Of a stretch of 64,000 nucleotides of DNA, positions 47,731 to 58,544 are shown piece after piece. Position numbers and translations under genes: made by a program. The stretch is from Diospyros lotus. Taxonomy: Eukaryota; Streptophyta; Magnoliopsida; Ericales; Ebenaceae. The DNA lies in NCBI RefSeq assembly GCF_014633365.1, contig NC_068344.1, forward strand, positions 8,633,669 through 8,697,668, in the 5' to 3' direction. Every line of letters begins with the position of its first letter. Positions within the stretch are counted from its first letter, which is position 1. The notes below the pieces were generated by a model that was given only the letters and a program-made list of their open reading frames with translations, was not told the DNA's origin and searched no databases.

Positions 47731-48593
47731 CAAGATTAGTTGTCCCACGTCGTTTCGCTGCGGAAATTCCGGACCACAGCTTTATTTTCCTCTCTCCAAT
47801 ATCAACAATCCCCAGTGCGGGCTGTGCACTGTGATTTGCGGTAATCACGAACATCCTGTATCATATATCAATTTTGGAAGTGAAGAAGAATTTCAGATAA
47901 TTGACATCTCATCCACGCCCAGCGGTAACGGCAGTGTTACAGTCGTCCATGACCCAGAGTTCACAAACAGTTTACTTGCCGGCGATTGCAGTGGCATAAG
48001 GAATTTCAGCATACCCAATTCTCCTTCTATTTCCTTCACTATCCCTCACAATCTCACCCTCTTCAGGTGCAGGAAAAGCTCTCCACTTAGCCCTCCCGCA
48101 CATGATGAGTATTTCAACTACACAGGCTGTGATGATTTCAATTTGTACTACAAGAAGCATTTACCAGATGATCATCACAACGTTTCTGCTTCTGCCGATT
48201 CTTTCCAAGGCTGCGACACCATTCTTCTGCCTTTGACTTCGACGCCATCTAAAACTAAAACTGAACCTGGTGAGAACGATGACGATCTATTAAAACTATT
48301 GAATGGTACCATCAACTCAAAATTTCACTGCACAGCAAAAAACGGTACTTCTCTACTACACCTGCACATGAATCTTGCAGCTGTTACTTCTCTATCTGCA
48401 GTAATATGTATCAGACTATTACCTAATAATTCGTTTAACCTGCTGTTTATTGCAGGGCCAAACCTCAAACTGATCCTTCCCTTAGGTAATGAAAACCTTC
48501 TAAACTAACTTCTCTATTTGTTCTTTCGTTGTTCTGTTTCTGCCTGCTTCTTTCTTGTTAGTGATGACCACCACATTAATTTTAAATTTTGTT

Positions 48594-49650
48594 GTAAAAT
48601 TTAAAATTTACAAGAACACAAATTTTAAGCACAAAACCTCTAGAACAGAAGCTATTATAATTTGAACAATAGTGAACATCTCCTACCTATTAGTTCAATA
48701 TTAGAGATTTATTTATTTATATTCATTATCCGCACATGTAAAAAGAAGAAATTATATCTCTTAACTTAATAGTGTTGTCGACGTTCAATTTTAGTCGACC
48801 CCGATTAGGTTTTTGGGCCGCGGTGAGTAAATCCAAAGTGCCAAGAAGAAGAAAACAAAGATCTCGGACGTGAATTGACACCAGAATTTTTTACATGGTT
48901 CGGCCAGAAAGATACCTACTCCACGACCACCTTCTCATTACTTTCTCAGAATGGCGGTATCTGATTATTCTCTCTGTCTTCGCCCCTCATAATATCTACG
49001 ATTTTTATTTATATTGAGGGACTTTTACAATTTAGATAACATAAAGAAATACAATGATTGTATAATGGGGGACAAACAACCCTTATCGTCTACACAAAAT
49101 TGGGAGTGAGATTCTCATTACGAGGGGCATGGGCTGTTGCAAGTAAAGTGAATAGTCTCTACCTCTGATTTCTTATCAGCTTTACCACTTATGCGAGTTG
49201 ATGGTTTTAGGCCAACGATCTGGGTGATTCAGCGAATTGAAGATTTTATAGCGAGTCTGTTAGTCGATCGTCGAGAGCTTGTTAGGGGTTTTATCAGGAG
49301 CTCGCAAGGTGCTTGCTTTATGGGTTTTGAGATTCGGTGGTGTATGGATTTCGTTCGACGAGGTTGCCGGGATTTTCTGAGCTCTGGGTGATTGGGCCGG
49401 CCCATTAGACTAAATTTGGCCATAAAGAGGTGATACGGGAATAGCGTATAAGAAGTATCTTTTTAGAGTTTAACCTTTAAATATCCTAAGCATAAAAAGG
49501 CAACAAATAATTTTCTCTTTACTTTGTTTGAATTTTTCTATTAATTATTTCTCTTATCTCTTCTGCCTCCAATAAGGGAAATTGAGTAAAATTGAAACAA
49601 AAAACATGTTTTTCTTGATTTTTTCCAAAAAATTTAATTTATTATAAATT
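48594..49650. mobile_element. About 1-kb insertion in intron 2 of pseudogene 3, unclassified
   Basis: Gene 1 intron 2 reads TTTTGTTGTAAATTAAAAC (about 3420-3438). In pseudogene 3 the two halves are separated by about 1 kb. It contains a TTTACATGGTTCGGCC phrase (about 48890), similar to TTTATAGTGGTTCGGC in the insertion at 7701-9594. Boundaries are approximate because both junctions lie in AT-rich DNA, and no TSD is certain. ORFs at 49191 and 49229 have no domain. Confidence 0.5.
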
Positions 49651-51369
49651 AAAACAAACAATTAAACCCATTCTGTTTACGTTTTGAGATCAATGAGAAT
49701 AAAAAATAAAAAAAATCAAAACCAGCAAGCTACAAACCGTGATTTTAGTTTTCTATTTCATTTCCGTGATTTTTTGAAACAAGATCAGGAAATGTCGTTT
49801 AAAGTTGTCAACCAACATGCTAGGTTATTTATATAAAAACTAGAAATAATGTGTTATAATGTGTTTAGATGTCAAATATTCTTATACTCATTTAAAGTTA
49901 TTGTAACCATTTGGCTATGTTGCAAAAACAAAAGGATTTTTTTTACATGAAAAATAATTATAAATAATTATTTGCCATGCATGAAGTGCTGGTCACGGCC
50001 ATATAGCCACTCTTGAGGACAAGCAAAAAGGAATTTTGCTTAACTAACTTGGTGAAAGTAATTTTTTTTAAGCTAATTAACCAATAGAATTGATCTTTTT
50101 GTACTTTTATGTATTGGTGTAAGTGGATATATGTTTTACTCAAAAGTAGCATGTATAATCTATATAAATTTGAGAATTTATATATCTGATACTTTCTACT
50201 TGCTATTTCATCTTGAATGCTTGATTACAGGTATTGGAACTACTGCATTAGTGGCCATCATATTCTTGTTCTACTATATTGAATGGAAACACTTGTCAAA
50301 AACAATTCTTTGTTTTGCAAATCTTGGGAAAATAGATGATCAAAATGTTGAGGCATTTCTAAAGAATTTTGGTTCTCTTGTCCCTAAAAGATATAGCTAC
50401 TTGGAGATTAAGAAATTAAATCACGAACTCTTTCAAAAATAAACTCGGTGAAGGAGACTTTGGTGGTGTTTATAAAGGAAAGTTAGATGATGGGCACCTC
50501 GTGGCAATGAAACTTTTGAAGGAATCAAAAGGTGATGGAGAACAATGTATTAATGAGGTTGCAAGTATAAGTCGGATATTTCATGTTAATACTGTAAGTC
50601 TACTGGGTTTTTGTTATGAGAGTGGAAAAAGAGCTCTAATTTATGAGTTCATGACTAATGGATCTCTTGACAAATTTATATATGATAGAAATATGCCAAA
50701 AGAACATGAATTGAGATTGGAAGAATTATATAAGATTGCAGTTGGTGTTGCTAAAGGGTTAGAGTACCTCCATTTGGGTTGTAAGACAAGGATTTTGCAC
50801 TTTGATATAAAGCCTCACAACATTCTTCTAAAAGAACATTTTTGTCCCAAAATATCTGATTTTGTACTTGCTAAACAATGTCTTCCTAAGCAAAGTTTCA
50901 TATCATTGTTTGAAACAAGAGGGACGATTGGACATATTGCCCCTGAGCTATTTTCAAGAAACTACAGAGAGGTCTCTTATAAAGTAGATGTTTATAGCTA
51001 TGGGATGATAATTTTGGACATGGTTGTGGGGAGAGAAAATTGAAATGATTCATTCGTTGATTGTAGTAGTGATGTGTATTTTCCAAATTGGATATACAAA
51101 CATCTTGAAAAAGAACAAGAAATTGGGCTTCATTGTATTACAAGCAAAGAAGAAGATGAAAAAGCAAGAAAGATGATAATAGTTAGCTTGTGGTGCATAC
51201 AAACCGATCCTTCAAAGCGTCCATAAATGACTAAATTATTGGAAGGAAGGCTACATTCATTACATGTCCCACCCAAACCTCTCTTGTTTGTTATTAATGG
51301 ACCGGTAATTACACATTGTCCAACCGCATATGGCATCACATTAATTATATTCATCCAATGTTAGTTGAG

Positions 51370-52442
51370 AATGCAGAATTCTTTGAAAAGAAAGGTATAA
51401 AAGTATTCACTCAAGTAAGTTTTAGAAGATTTTATTGATTAGTGGGTTAGTAACAGAAACCTCAATTATTATAATGATTTGTAACTTAAAAAAATAATGT
51501 AAATTGTATGTTGATGATCATCTATGAAAAAAGGAAAAAGAACTTAGCAACTGCTTATTCTTATAAAGATGATATATTGTGGTAGTTGTATTTTTTTATA
51601 AATATTTTTTGATAGATATTATGATAGCTTGTTAATGCAGTATAATATTAAGTCCAAGGTTAAATGATGTGTTTCATGTATATAATTTATTTTATAATCC
51701 TCTTAGGAATTGGAGGGACAACATGACGGGAAGGAGTTGGGTTTTACTCCTTAACTTTAGTACCCCAACACCCACCTCGTATCTTGCTCCATGATTAGAG
51801 TTGGGTTATACTTTCACTGCCTTAGAAATTTTTTAAAATTATGCTTAAACCCCTTATCTTTATTTCTTCTTTTATCTAGGCCTTTATTGGTTAGTCGTTG
51901 AGATCCAATGAGTGTCCCCTTTCAAGTTTGGTTCTCAATTTCATCTCGTAGAGTTCTAAGTACACTTGCACCCCAATAATCTTTGAAATATCACACTACA
52001 ACCCTATTTTCTTATAATTCTTGCATTTATACCCTTGAAATTTTTTCCAAAATGTCCTTATTTAGGTTTTAATTTTGGGAAAATTATCAAAGTATGCTTA
52101 AAGGGTTATAGTCTTTGACAAAATTATTAATAAACCCTTTGACCTTATTTATTTGAATTTCCTATTTCTTTATATATATTTTTAAAAATTTCTTGATATT
52201 ACAATTTTGTTATCGAGACCTCGAAATAATTACATGAAACACGTGATGAATTACACGTGTTTCATAAAATTGATTGAATCTTTTAATGTCCATTCATCTC
52301 CTCTATTGAACATTAAAGATTTAACCACATTGACACTTTTCCTTGTTACTAAGGGCCTTAGAATTCTTAAAGGCTATAAATGCATTTGACATTGTCACGA
52401 GGCAATTCGTACGATTTTATGATTTCACATGTCATGAGACAT
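51370..52442 (+). repeat. Downstream flank of pseudogene 3 (matches 22288-23400)
   Basis: No gene. Collinear with the gene 2 downstream flank until CATGTCATGAGACAT, where LTR element C begins. 52438-52442 (GACAT) is the presumed left TSD of C. Confidence 0.7.
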
Positions 52443-52496
52443 TGTGGTGTCCCAAAAAATCAAAAACGAAAAAGTCCAAGCATGGCGAGAAAGCCA

Positions 52497-53945
52497 CATT
52501 CGGAAGCTGTTGAGGAAGGGCTTCGGAAGCTGCTGAGGAAAGGGCTCCGGAAGCTGCTGAGAAAGGAGCTTCGGAAGCTGAGGAAGGGCTTCGAAAGCTG
52601 CTGATGAAGAGTTTCGGAAGCTGCTGAGGAAGGGGCTTCGAAAGCTGCCGAGGAACGGGATTCGGAAGCTACTGAGGAAGGAGCTTCGGAAGCTCCATTC
52701 GGAAGCCCCATTCGGAAGCGGTTGGGGAAGGTTCCTTTGGAAAGAGCCATTCGGAAGGAATCCTTCGGAAGGGCCACGTGTGCTCCCTACTTGATCTCTA
52801 TAAAAGGCCAAGTTCAACCCTCAGAAAAGGATCTGGACATCGGTATTTCTCTCCCACTTTCCTTCCGAAACTTAGTATTCTTTTCCATTCCTCGCGATTA
52901 TTTTCCTTCCGTTACTGACTTGAGCATCGAAGGGCCTTCGCGGGAGGAAAATCCCGTGAGCCTTCTAATCCTTGTTTGTCCACTACAGTTCCTTTCGAAG
53001 GACCAAATACCCTTCAAAAGGATAAAAAACCCTTCGGAAGCTGCAGGGAAGACCTTCGGAAGCTGCTAGAGAAGACTTTCTTAAGCTGCTGGAGAAGACC
53101 TTGGGAAGCTGTCTATGGAAGCGAGCTTCGAAAGCTCCCCTGGACCTTCGGAAGCTATCTACGAAAGCGCGCTTCAGAAGCTCCCCTGGACCTTCAGAAG
53201 CTGCCTATAGAAACGAGCTTCAGAAGCCCTCCTAAACCCTTTGGAAGCTGCCCACGAAAGCGAGCTTCGGAAGCCCACTTGAACCCTTTGGAAGCTGCCC
53301 ACGGAAGCTACCTTCGGAAGCCCACATTGACCCTTCAGAAGAAAGGCTTCGGAAGCGTCCTTCGGAAGGAACCCTTCGGAAGCCCCCCTTAGTTTTGTAG
53401 CCAAATCTTTGATCAAGTCCCGAGGCTGATGGCATCCACGTGTATCCCACTCCAAGTCAGTATTTCTTTCCCACTTTCCTTCCGAAACTTAGTATTTTTT
53501 TCCATTCCTCGCGATTATTTTCCTTCCATTACTAACTTGAGCATTGGATGGCCTTCGTGGGAGGAAAATCCCGCGAGCCTTCTAATCCTTGTTTATCCAC
53601 TATAGTTCCTTCTGAAGGACCAAATACCCTTCAGAAGGATAAAAAACCCTTCGGAAGTTGCAGGGAAGACCTTCGGAAGCTGCTAGAGAAGAATTTCTGA
53701 AGCTGCTGAAGAAGACCTTCGGAAGCTGTCTACGGAAGCGAGCTTTGGAAGCTCCCCTAGACCTTCGAAAGCTGTCTACGAAAGCGCGCTTCGGAAGCCC
53801 TCCTGAATGCTTCGGAAGTTGCTCACGGAAGCGAGCTTCAGAAGCCCACTTGAACCCTTCGGAAGCTACATTCGAAAACCCATATTGACCCTTCAGAAGG
53901 AAGGCTTTGGAAGCGTTCTTCGGAAGGAACCCTTCGGAAGCCCCC
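52497..53945 (+). repeat. Dispersed CTTCGGAAGC-type microrepeats
   Basis: Dozens of copies of (G)CTTCGGAAGC and close variants, in clusters at 52497-52770, 53030-53390 and 53645-53945, with spacers such as TGCTGAGGAAGG or CCCCCTTGA. The 11-mer GCTTCGGAAGC is self-complementary except for its centre, and as RNA each copy could form a small hairpin. Confidence 0.9.
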
Positions 53946-54015
53946 CTTAGTTTTGCATCCAAATCTTCGATCAAGTCCCGAGGCCGATGGCATCCACGTG
54001 TATCCCACTCCTAAA
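52838..54015 (+). repeat. Tandem duplication of about 620 bp inside the LTR of element C
   Basis: Copy 1 starts GGTATTTCTCTCCCACTTTC (52838) and runs to CACGTGTATCCCACTCCAAG (about 53455). Copy 2 starts AGTATTTCTTTCCCACTTTC (about 53459) and runs to CACGTGTATCCCACTCC (about 54011). Both contain CTTGAGCAT, AGCCTTCTAATCCTTGTTT and the same order of CTTCGGAAGC words. It lies after the TATA box, so it doubles the transcribed R-U5 region. Confidence 0.85.
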
Positions 54016-54045
54016 AATTCTAATTGTTGTATTTTGACAACAACA

Positions 54046-54065
54046 ATTTGGCGCCGTCTGTGGGA
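54046..54065 (+). promoter_or_regulatory. Primer-binding site of element C
   Basis: ATTTGGCGCCGTCTGTGGGA follows the LTR end CAACA. The same TGGCGCC core as element A, in the form very common in Tat/Athila-type elements. Confidence 0.8.
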
Positions 54066-54101
54066 AACGCAACAAAAAGCCAATCTTAACGCAAAATACC
54101 G

Positions 54102-55790
54102 AATGGGGTTAGATCAGCTAGTTCGACAAACATGCATAACTCCACCCGAAGGAGCGCTCGTACGAAGACAAAAGACATAAGAGGCCCCAATTAAGTGCAC
54201 CCTACGGTGCCATAATTTTCAGAAGATCACCATGACCATGAAGTGCGTTCAGAAAATTTTCCTACGCTTGATGGCAACCAGACCACTGGACTGGGGGGCA
54301 TGGAACGTTCAGAGCAAGAAAAAGTACACGTAACTAGATTAAGGAGGTATGCAATAGAACGAGGGAAGCAAGTCCAGCATGCAGCACCCGCTAGTCAGGA
54401 ACAACACTTATTTGGACAGTTTTCAATTCCAAATAGAGACCTTGTGGAGACTTTAGTACCTCTAGAACCCTCCAGGATAGCCCCACCCACGGTCCTGCTA
54501 TCAGATTATGAACAACTACGGAAGAATTTTGAGGAACTAAAACAACAAAATGATGAACTCAAGATAAACAATGAGAAGAACACGAGAAGACTACAGGGAA
54601 TCACTGCTTTGTTGCGTGAACTGATTCCCCACATGAGACAAGCCGATACGGGAGGAGAACACCGGAGATCCATAGAAACCTCTCCAAGGACCACACGGCA
54701 GGGGGTAAGAATTATAACTTCATGGTCGAATAACCAAGTCCCAGAGATGACAGACTTGGGAAGGGAACATGATAGGAGGATAGGGAAAGCTCTCATGTAT
54801 AAAGAGGCAGCAGGAAGCACATACTCACGAGCTTTTTATGTCACACCTCCTCGCAAAAACGAAGCAGAATAAGAAACACTCAAGGCTTCTGACATCGAGC
54901 GCCTCATAGAAGAGGTGCTAGAGCAGAAGCAGGTAATGATGACGCCAAAGGAAATGCCCCCGAAGGGGTTTCCTTTATCTGAAGAACTCCAAAGGCAACC
55001 AGTGTAACAAGGGTTCGAGCTACCGCAGCTTTTGGTATACTCAGGAAAGGAAGACCCAGAGAAGCACCTACAACACTTCGTCACAATGGCCGCTTTACAT
55101 GGGTGGAATGAGGTCACTAAGTACAGAGCCTTCTCGCTCTCCCTGGTAGGACAAGCTCAACAATGGTTCACTGAATTACCAACCGGACATGTCCGATCAT
55201 TTGAACAGCTGAAGAAAGAGTTTTTGGAGGCGTTCATTGCCTATGTCCCGAAGAAGAAGAGTGCCATGTATTTGATGAGCTTGCAGCAAAGGCCAAATGA
55301 ATCCCTAAAGCGATACATTGAGCGGTTTAGGGCTGCAACGTAAGAGGTAAGGGACCTCCCAATCAGTTTGGCAGCCTCAGCCTTGCTTAATGGAATCGCC
55401 TACGCCCTGCTCAGAAGATCACTAGCATTTTCTAAGCCAGACTCAATGGCCAAATTGTTTGGCCGAGCCGAACAATTCATCGTTCAAATGGAAATTTTAG
55501 AAGCATGGGAAGGGAAAAGAAGAGGAAGGCCGAATGACGTTGGGTCAGACACATCAGTGAAGTTGCTGAGAAAAGGAGAGCCCCTAAAAGATGCAATTCT
55601 AAAGCTTTGCACCCCTTACCAAGCTAAGAGTTGCTATCCTTTCCTCCATTGCACATGAGTAGGGACATGGACTCTTTATGAAAAATTTCACGAGTCCCCA
55701 GGGCACACTACAGAATAGTGTCAGGAGCTATGAAACTAGATTGAACAGCTAATCAAAGATGGGAAACTCAATCGATTCATAAACCAAAAA
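54102..55790 (+). pseudogene. gag of element C, degraded
   Basis: Pieces in order: a short opening ORF at 54102; 54243-54872 (charged, coiled-coil-like, YEQLRKNFEELKQQNDELKI); 55032-55343 (gag domain: YSGKEDPEKHLQHF, AFSLSLVGQAQQWF, LPTGHVRSFEQLKKEF); 55368-55658 (ASALLNGI, FSKPDSMAKLFGRAEQFI); and a knuckle-like tail near 55690 (HESPGHTTE*CQEL). Stops at 54870, 54966-55008, 55341 and later break the frame. The C-terminal end reads IEQLIKDGKLNRFI at about 55740-55780, typical for Tat gag. No protease or RT follows. Confidence 0.8.
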
Positions 55791-56129
55791 ACCATCAAGG
55801 CTGGGAGAAAAGGTCTAGGAGAAACAATTAGAGGAGATGTGAAGAGCAAGACCTAGAACACTATGCACCATCAAAAGTATTTCCCTGCTCTATCGGTCGA
55901 GGCTAGCTATGAAAGATTTGAAGCACAAGACATAGAGATGTGTTCATTGCAAGAAGCACTACCTGACTCCACTATGAACTGGAATTATTTTTTAAATTTT
56001 CCATTGTAATAATATCCCCCAATACGTAAAAGAATATACCCCCTGTATTCCCGTGGAGTAGGCAAAATTATAAGCTAAACCACGTAACCTAGGCCTTGAG
56101 CATTTATATGTATGATGAAATGTAATGCA

Positions 56130-57082
56130 GGTGCAACAACTCGGCGATGACCTCGATGAGATCAGGGTGACTAGGTAGAAATCGAGTGCATATGACCCAA
56201 GGCAGGGTCGGGATCATCGGATGCTCCGATACCTATGCTCGCAGACTCACCTGGATCCCTCGTTTGAGTCCAGTGCTATGCCCCTGAGCTAGACCCGACT
56301 CCTCGATTGATCTGGCGCCTAGGTCTCTCGACAAGCTCGGACACCCGGAAAGAATCCAGAACCTGACTGGCTATTGAACCCGGATACACCGAGGACAGAC
56401 TGACTCTCATGAGGGACAAAAGGTGGTGAAGCCGCTACATGGTAAGTCAAAAGACGTCCTCGCCATGCGAGGTTATGTCGCCTAAGTGCGATCTGGTTCT
56501 TATGACCTAAGACCAACTCAGGATCATTGGATGCTCCAACGCCTGTGCCCGTAGACTCACCTAGATCACTCGACTGAGTCCGGTGCTACACTCTTAAGCT
56601 AGACCCGACTCCTCGATCGATCTGGCGCCTAGGTCTCCCGGTAAGCTCGGGCACCCAGAAGGAATCTTGAATTGGATCGTTAGTCAAAGCCAGATCCCCT
56701 TGGATAGATCGGACCTCAAAGCGATAGACGAAGAAAGTAAGAGACAAGATGTAACTCTTGAAGACCCGACCGCCAGGACTCAATTTAACACCCATGACGA
56801 TAGATCAACTTTGGATCATCGGATGCCCTGACACCTATGCCTGCAGACTCACCTAGATCACTCGACTGAGTCCGGTGCTACGCTCCTAAGTTAGACCCGA
56901 CTCCTCGATCGATCTGGCGCCTAGGTCTCCCGGTAAAAACTCGGACGCCCAAGACGAATCCCGCGTTGGATCCTTGACTCAATCCAACCCTCCTATGGCA
57001 AACGAAACTGATGGAAAACAACAGGCACCATCGAGAACCACCCATGACGATAGATCAACTCGGGATCATCGGATGCTCCGAC
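56130..57082 (+). repeat. Tandem repeats of 250-310 bp in element C
   Basis: The landmark GGATCATCGGATGC (or variants) occurs at about 56211, 56521, 56813 and 57062. Each unit also has ACTCACCTAGATCACTCGA, TAGACCCGACTCCTCGAT and ATCTGGCGCCTAGGTCTC. Three full copies and the start of a fourth, cut by element D. 55800-56130 is noncoding gag-to-repeat linker with nothing else recognised. Confidence 0.88.
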
Positions 57083-58502
57083 TGTGACACCCGTAACTTA
57101 CTTACATGCTTAATGATAATAATATTCATATAAAAATATCCGGAGTTTAAAACCAAAATCATACTTCCTTTAAATCAAATAAAATTCCAAGACATGCTTT
57201 ATGGCATACATATAGGAAAAGATCAGAGTTTAACCCTAAAAACATTGTTTCAAAAGGAAACTAAACTTAAATTCTTGAAAATCCTTTTTAAACAAGCCAC
57301 CACGCTCCACGCCCATGTCCCGATCTCCTCATTCATACTCACCTGGGGGGGGGGGGAAACATAAGGGGTGAGATTATGCGAATCTCAGTAAGTACAAGAG
57401 AACCATCATATATATTTAAACAAGTCATGACATAACATAACATATCATATGGAGACACGAGAGGTTCCACCAACTACGGGGGAACAATCCCTTGTGCGTA
57501 GCGCTACCGAGCTCTGGTCCCGAAACTTGCTTGAACATAACATAACATAAGGGACCACATAACATAAATTCATGGTCATGCTTAAACATCATAATAGTTC
57601 ATAGTGTACTTATCTTAACTTGGTTTGATGAGATTTGAATGTTGAAGGCTTCACCTTTACAAAAAGCTCGAAGCACTCCCGTCTAGCACGAATTTATCCC
57701 AACTTAGAATGAGGAAACCCTTGGCCATAAGCCCTATTTATAGGATTGGAAACTTGGCCACTAAGTAAGTCACAATCATTTCAAATCTTTTATAAATCTT
57801 TCAAGATATTCCAATTATTTCAAATCTTCTAAAATATTCTCTAATCATTCCAAATCTTCTAAGATATTCTCTAATCATTACAAATCTTCTAAGATATTCT
57901 CTAATCATTCCAAATCTTCTTAGATTTTCTGTAATCATTCTTATCTAAATCAAATCTTATCCAAATAAGATCTTATCAAATCTTATCCAAATCAAATCAA
58001 ATCTTATCCTTAAAGTCATCATGAGGCTTAATCTTTATCTCTAAAGTCATCATGAACCTTTATCTTATCTCTAAAGTCATCATGAACCTTCATCTTATTT
58101 CTAACGTCATCATGAGGCTTCATCCTTATCTCTAAAATCATTTATGAGGCTTTTCTTGAATCTCCCAAATGACCTTAATAAAAAGGTTTCAAGAATTACA
58201 CTTTGGCCCAAACTTTTTAGGTAATTGCACTTAGACCCTTTCCAACTTAGTCCTTAGGCCAATTTTTAATTGCATTTTAGTCCCCCAAAAAAGGACTAAT
58301 TACGCTAATACCCCTAGTTTTTAGGTAAATTACACTTTTACCCGAACCTCAATATTTACGATTTTGCCATTGGCTCAAAAACTGAACCTTTGTCTCAAGG
58401 CTTCTATAATCCCTTGAAAGGACATATTTCCTCAAGTATTAGAAGCTAAAAAAAATCCCGAGTATTACATTATATTTCAGTTTAAAAATCTTGGGCGTTA
58501 TA
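57083..58502 (-). repeat. 3' LTR of element D (1420 bp)
   Basis: On the minus strand it would start TATAACGCCCAAG (TG changed to TA) just after a purine-rich tract (GGAGGGTAGAT) and end GTTACGGGTGTCACA at 57083. The left TSD would be CCGAC (57078-57082), with its partner outside the window. A G run lies at about 57346. Confidence 0.75.
57810..58150. repeat. Two minisatellites inside the LTR of element D
   Basis: About four copies of a 30-bp unit CTAATCATTCCAAATCTTCT (plus AAGATATTCT) run from about 57811 to 57930. About four copies of a 33-36-bp unit with CTCTAAAGTCATCATGA then run from about 58008 to 58150. Confidence 0.8.
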
Positions 58503-58544
58503 ATCTACCCTCCTAAAAAGAAATTTCGTTCTCGAAAATTTACC

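Larger units (their letters stand above)
47104..51369 (+). pseudogene. LRK10L-type receptor kinase, third copy, decayed
   Basis: Collinear with gene 1: exon 1 remnants 47104-47196 and about 47739-48344, exon 2 48456-48485, exon 3 50231 to about 51369. Lesions: start ATG to ATC; two SINEs in exon 1 (47197-47738); an in-frame 69-bp deletion near 48309 removing the last cysteine cluster (CLKCxxxGGQC); a 4-nt insertion at about 50416 giving a stop at 50440; glycine loop GEGGFGG to [11 protein letters not shown] to VAMK (lysine kept); DFG to DFV; LFGTRG to LFETRG; stop in GREN* at 51041; and another stop at about 51224. Intron splice sites are kept. Intron 2 carries about 1 kb of extra DNA. The ectodomain remnant is much closer to gene 1 than to gene 2. 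No functional kinase can be produced. Confidence 0.93.
52443..54045 (+). repeat. 5' LTR of element C (1603 bp)
   Basis: Starts TGTGGTGTCCC and ends GACAACAACA just before the primer-binding site. TATA box TATAAAA at 52799-52805. The 3' copy is not in the window, so the start rests on the break of similarity with unit 2 at 52442 and the TG dinucleotide. ORFs across it on both strands are products of the repeats. Confidence 0.7.
52443..57082 (+). mobile_element. LTR retrotransposon C, Tat-like, gag-only, split by element D
   Basis: 5' LTR 52443-54045, primer-binding site at 54046, broken gag to about 55790, no pol domains, then tandem repeats of 250-310 bp up to 57082, where minus-strand element D begins. 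The remainder, including the 3' LTR, should lie beyond D outside the window. Same architecture as element A (gag present, pol absent, 3' tandem repeats) but no close sequence match. Confidence 0.75.

Noticed and set aside
52497..53945. Heat-shock-element array from TTC/GAA words
   Set aside because: Perfect HSE needs GAA and TTC blocks separated by two bases. Here TTCGGAAG gives the wrong spacing, and the repeats continue downstream of the TATA box.
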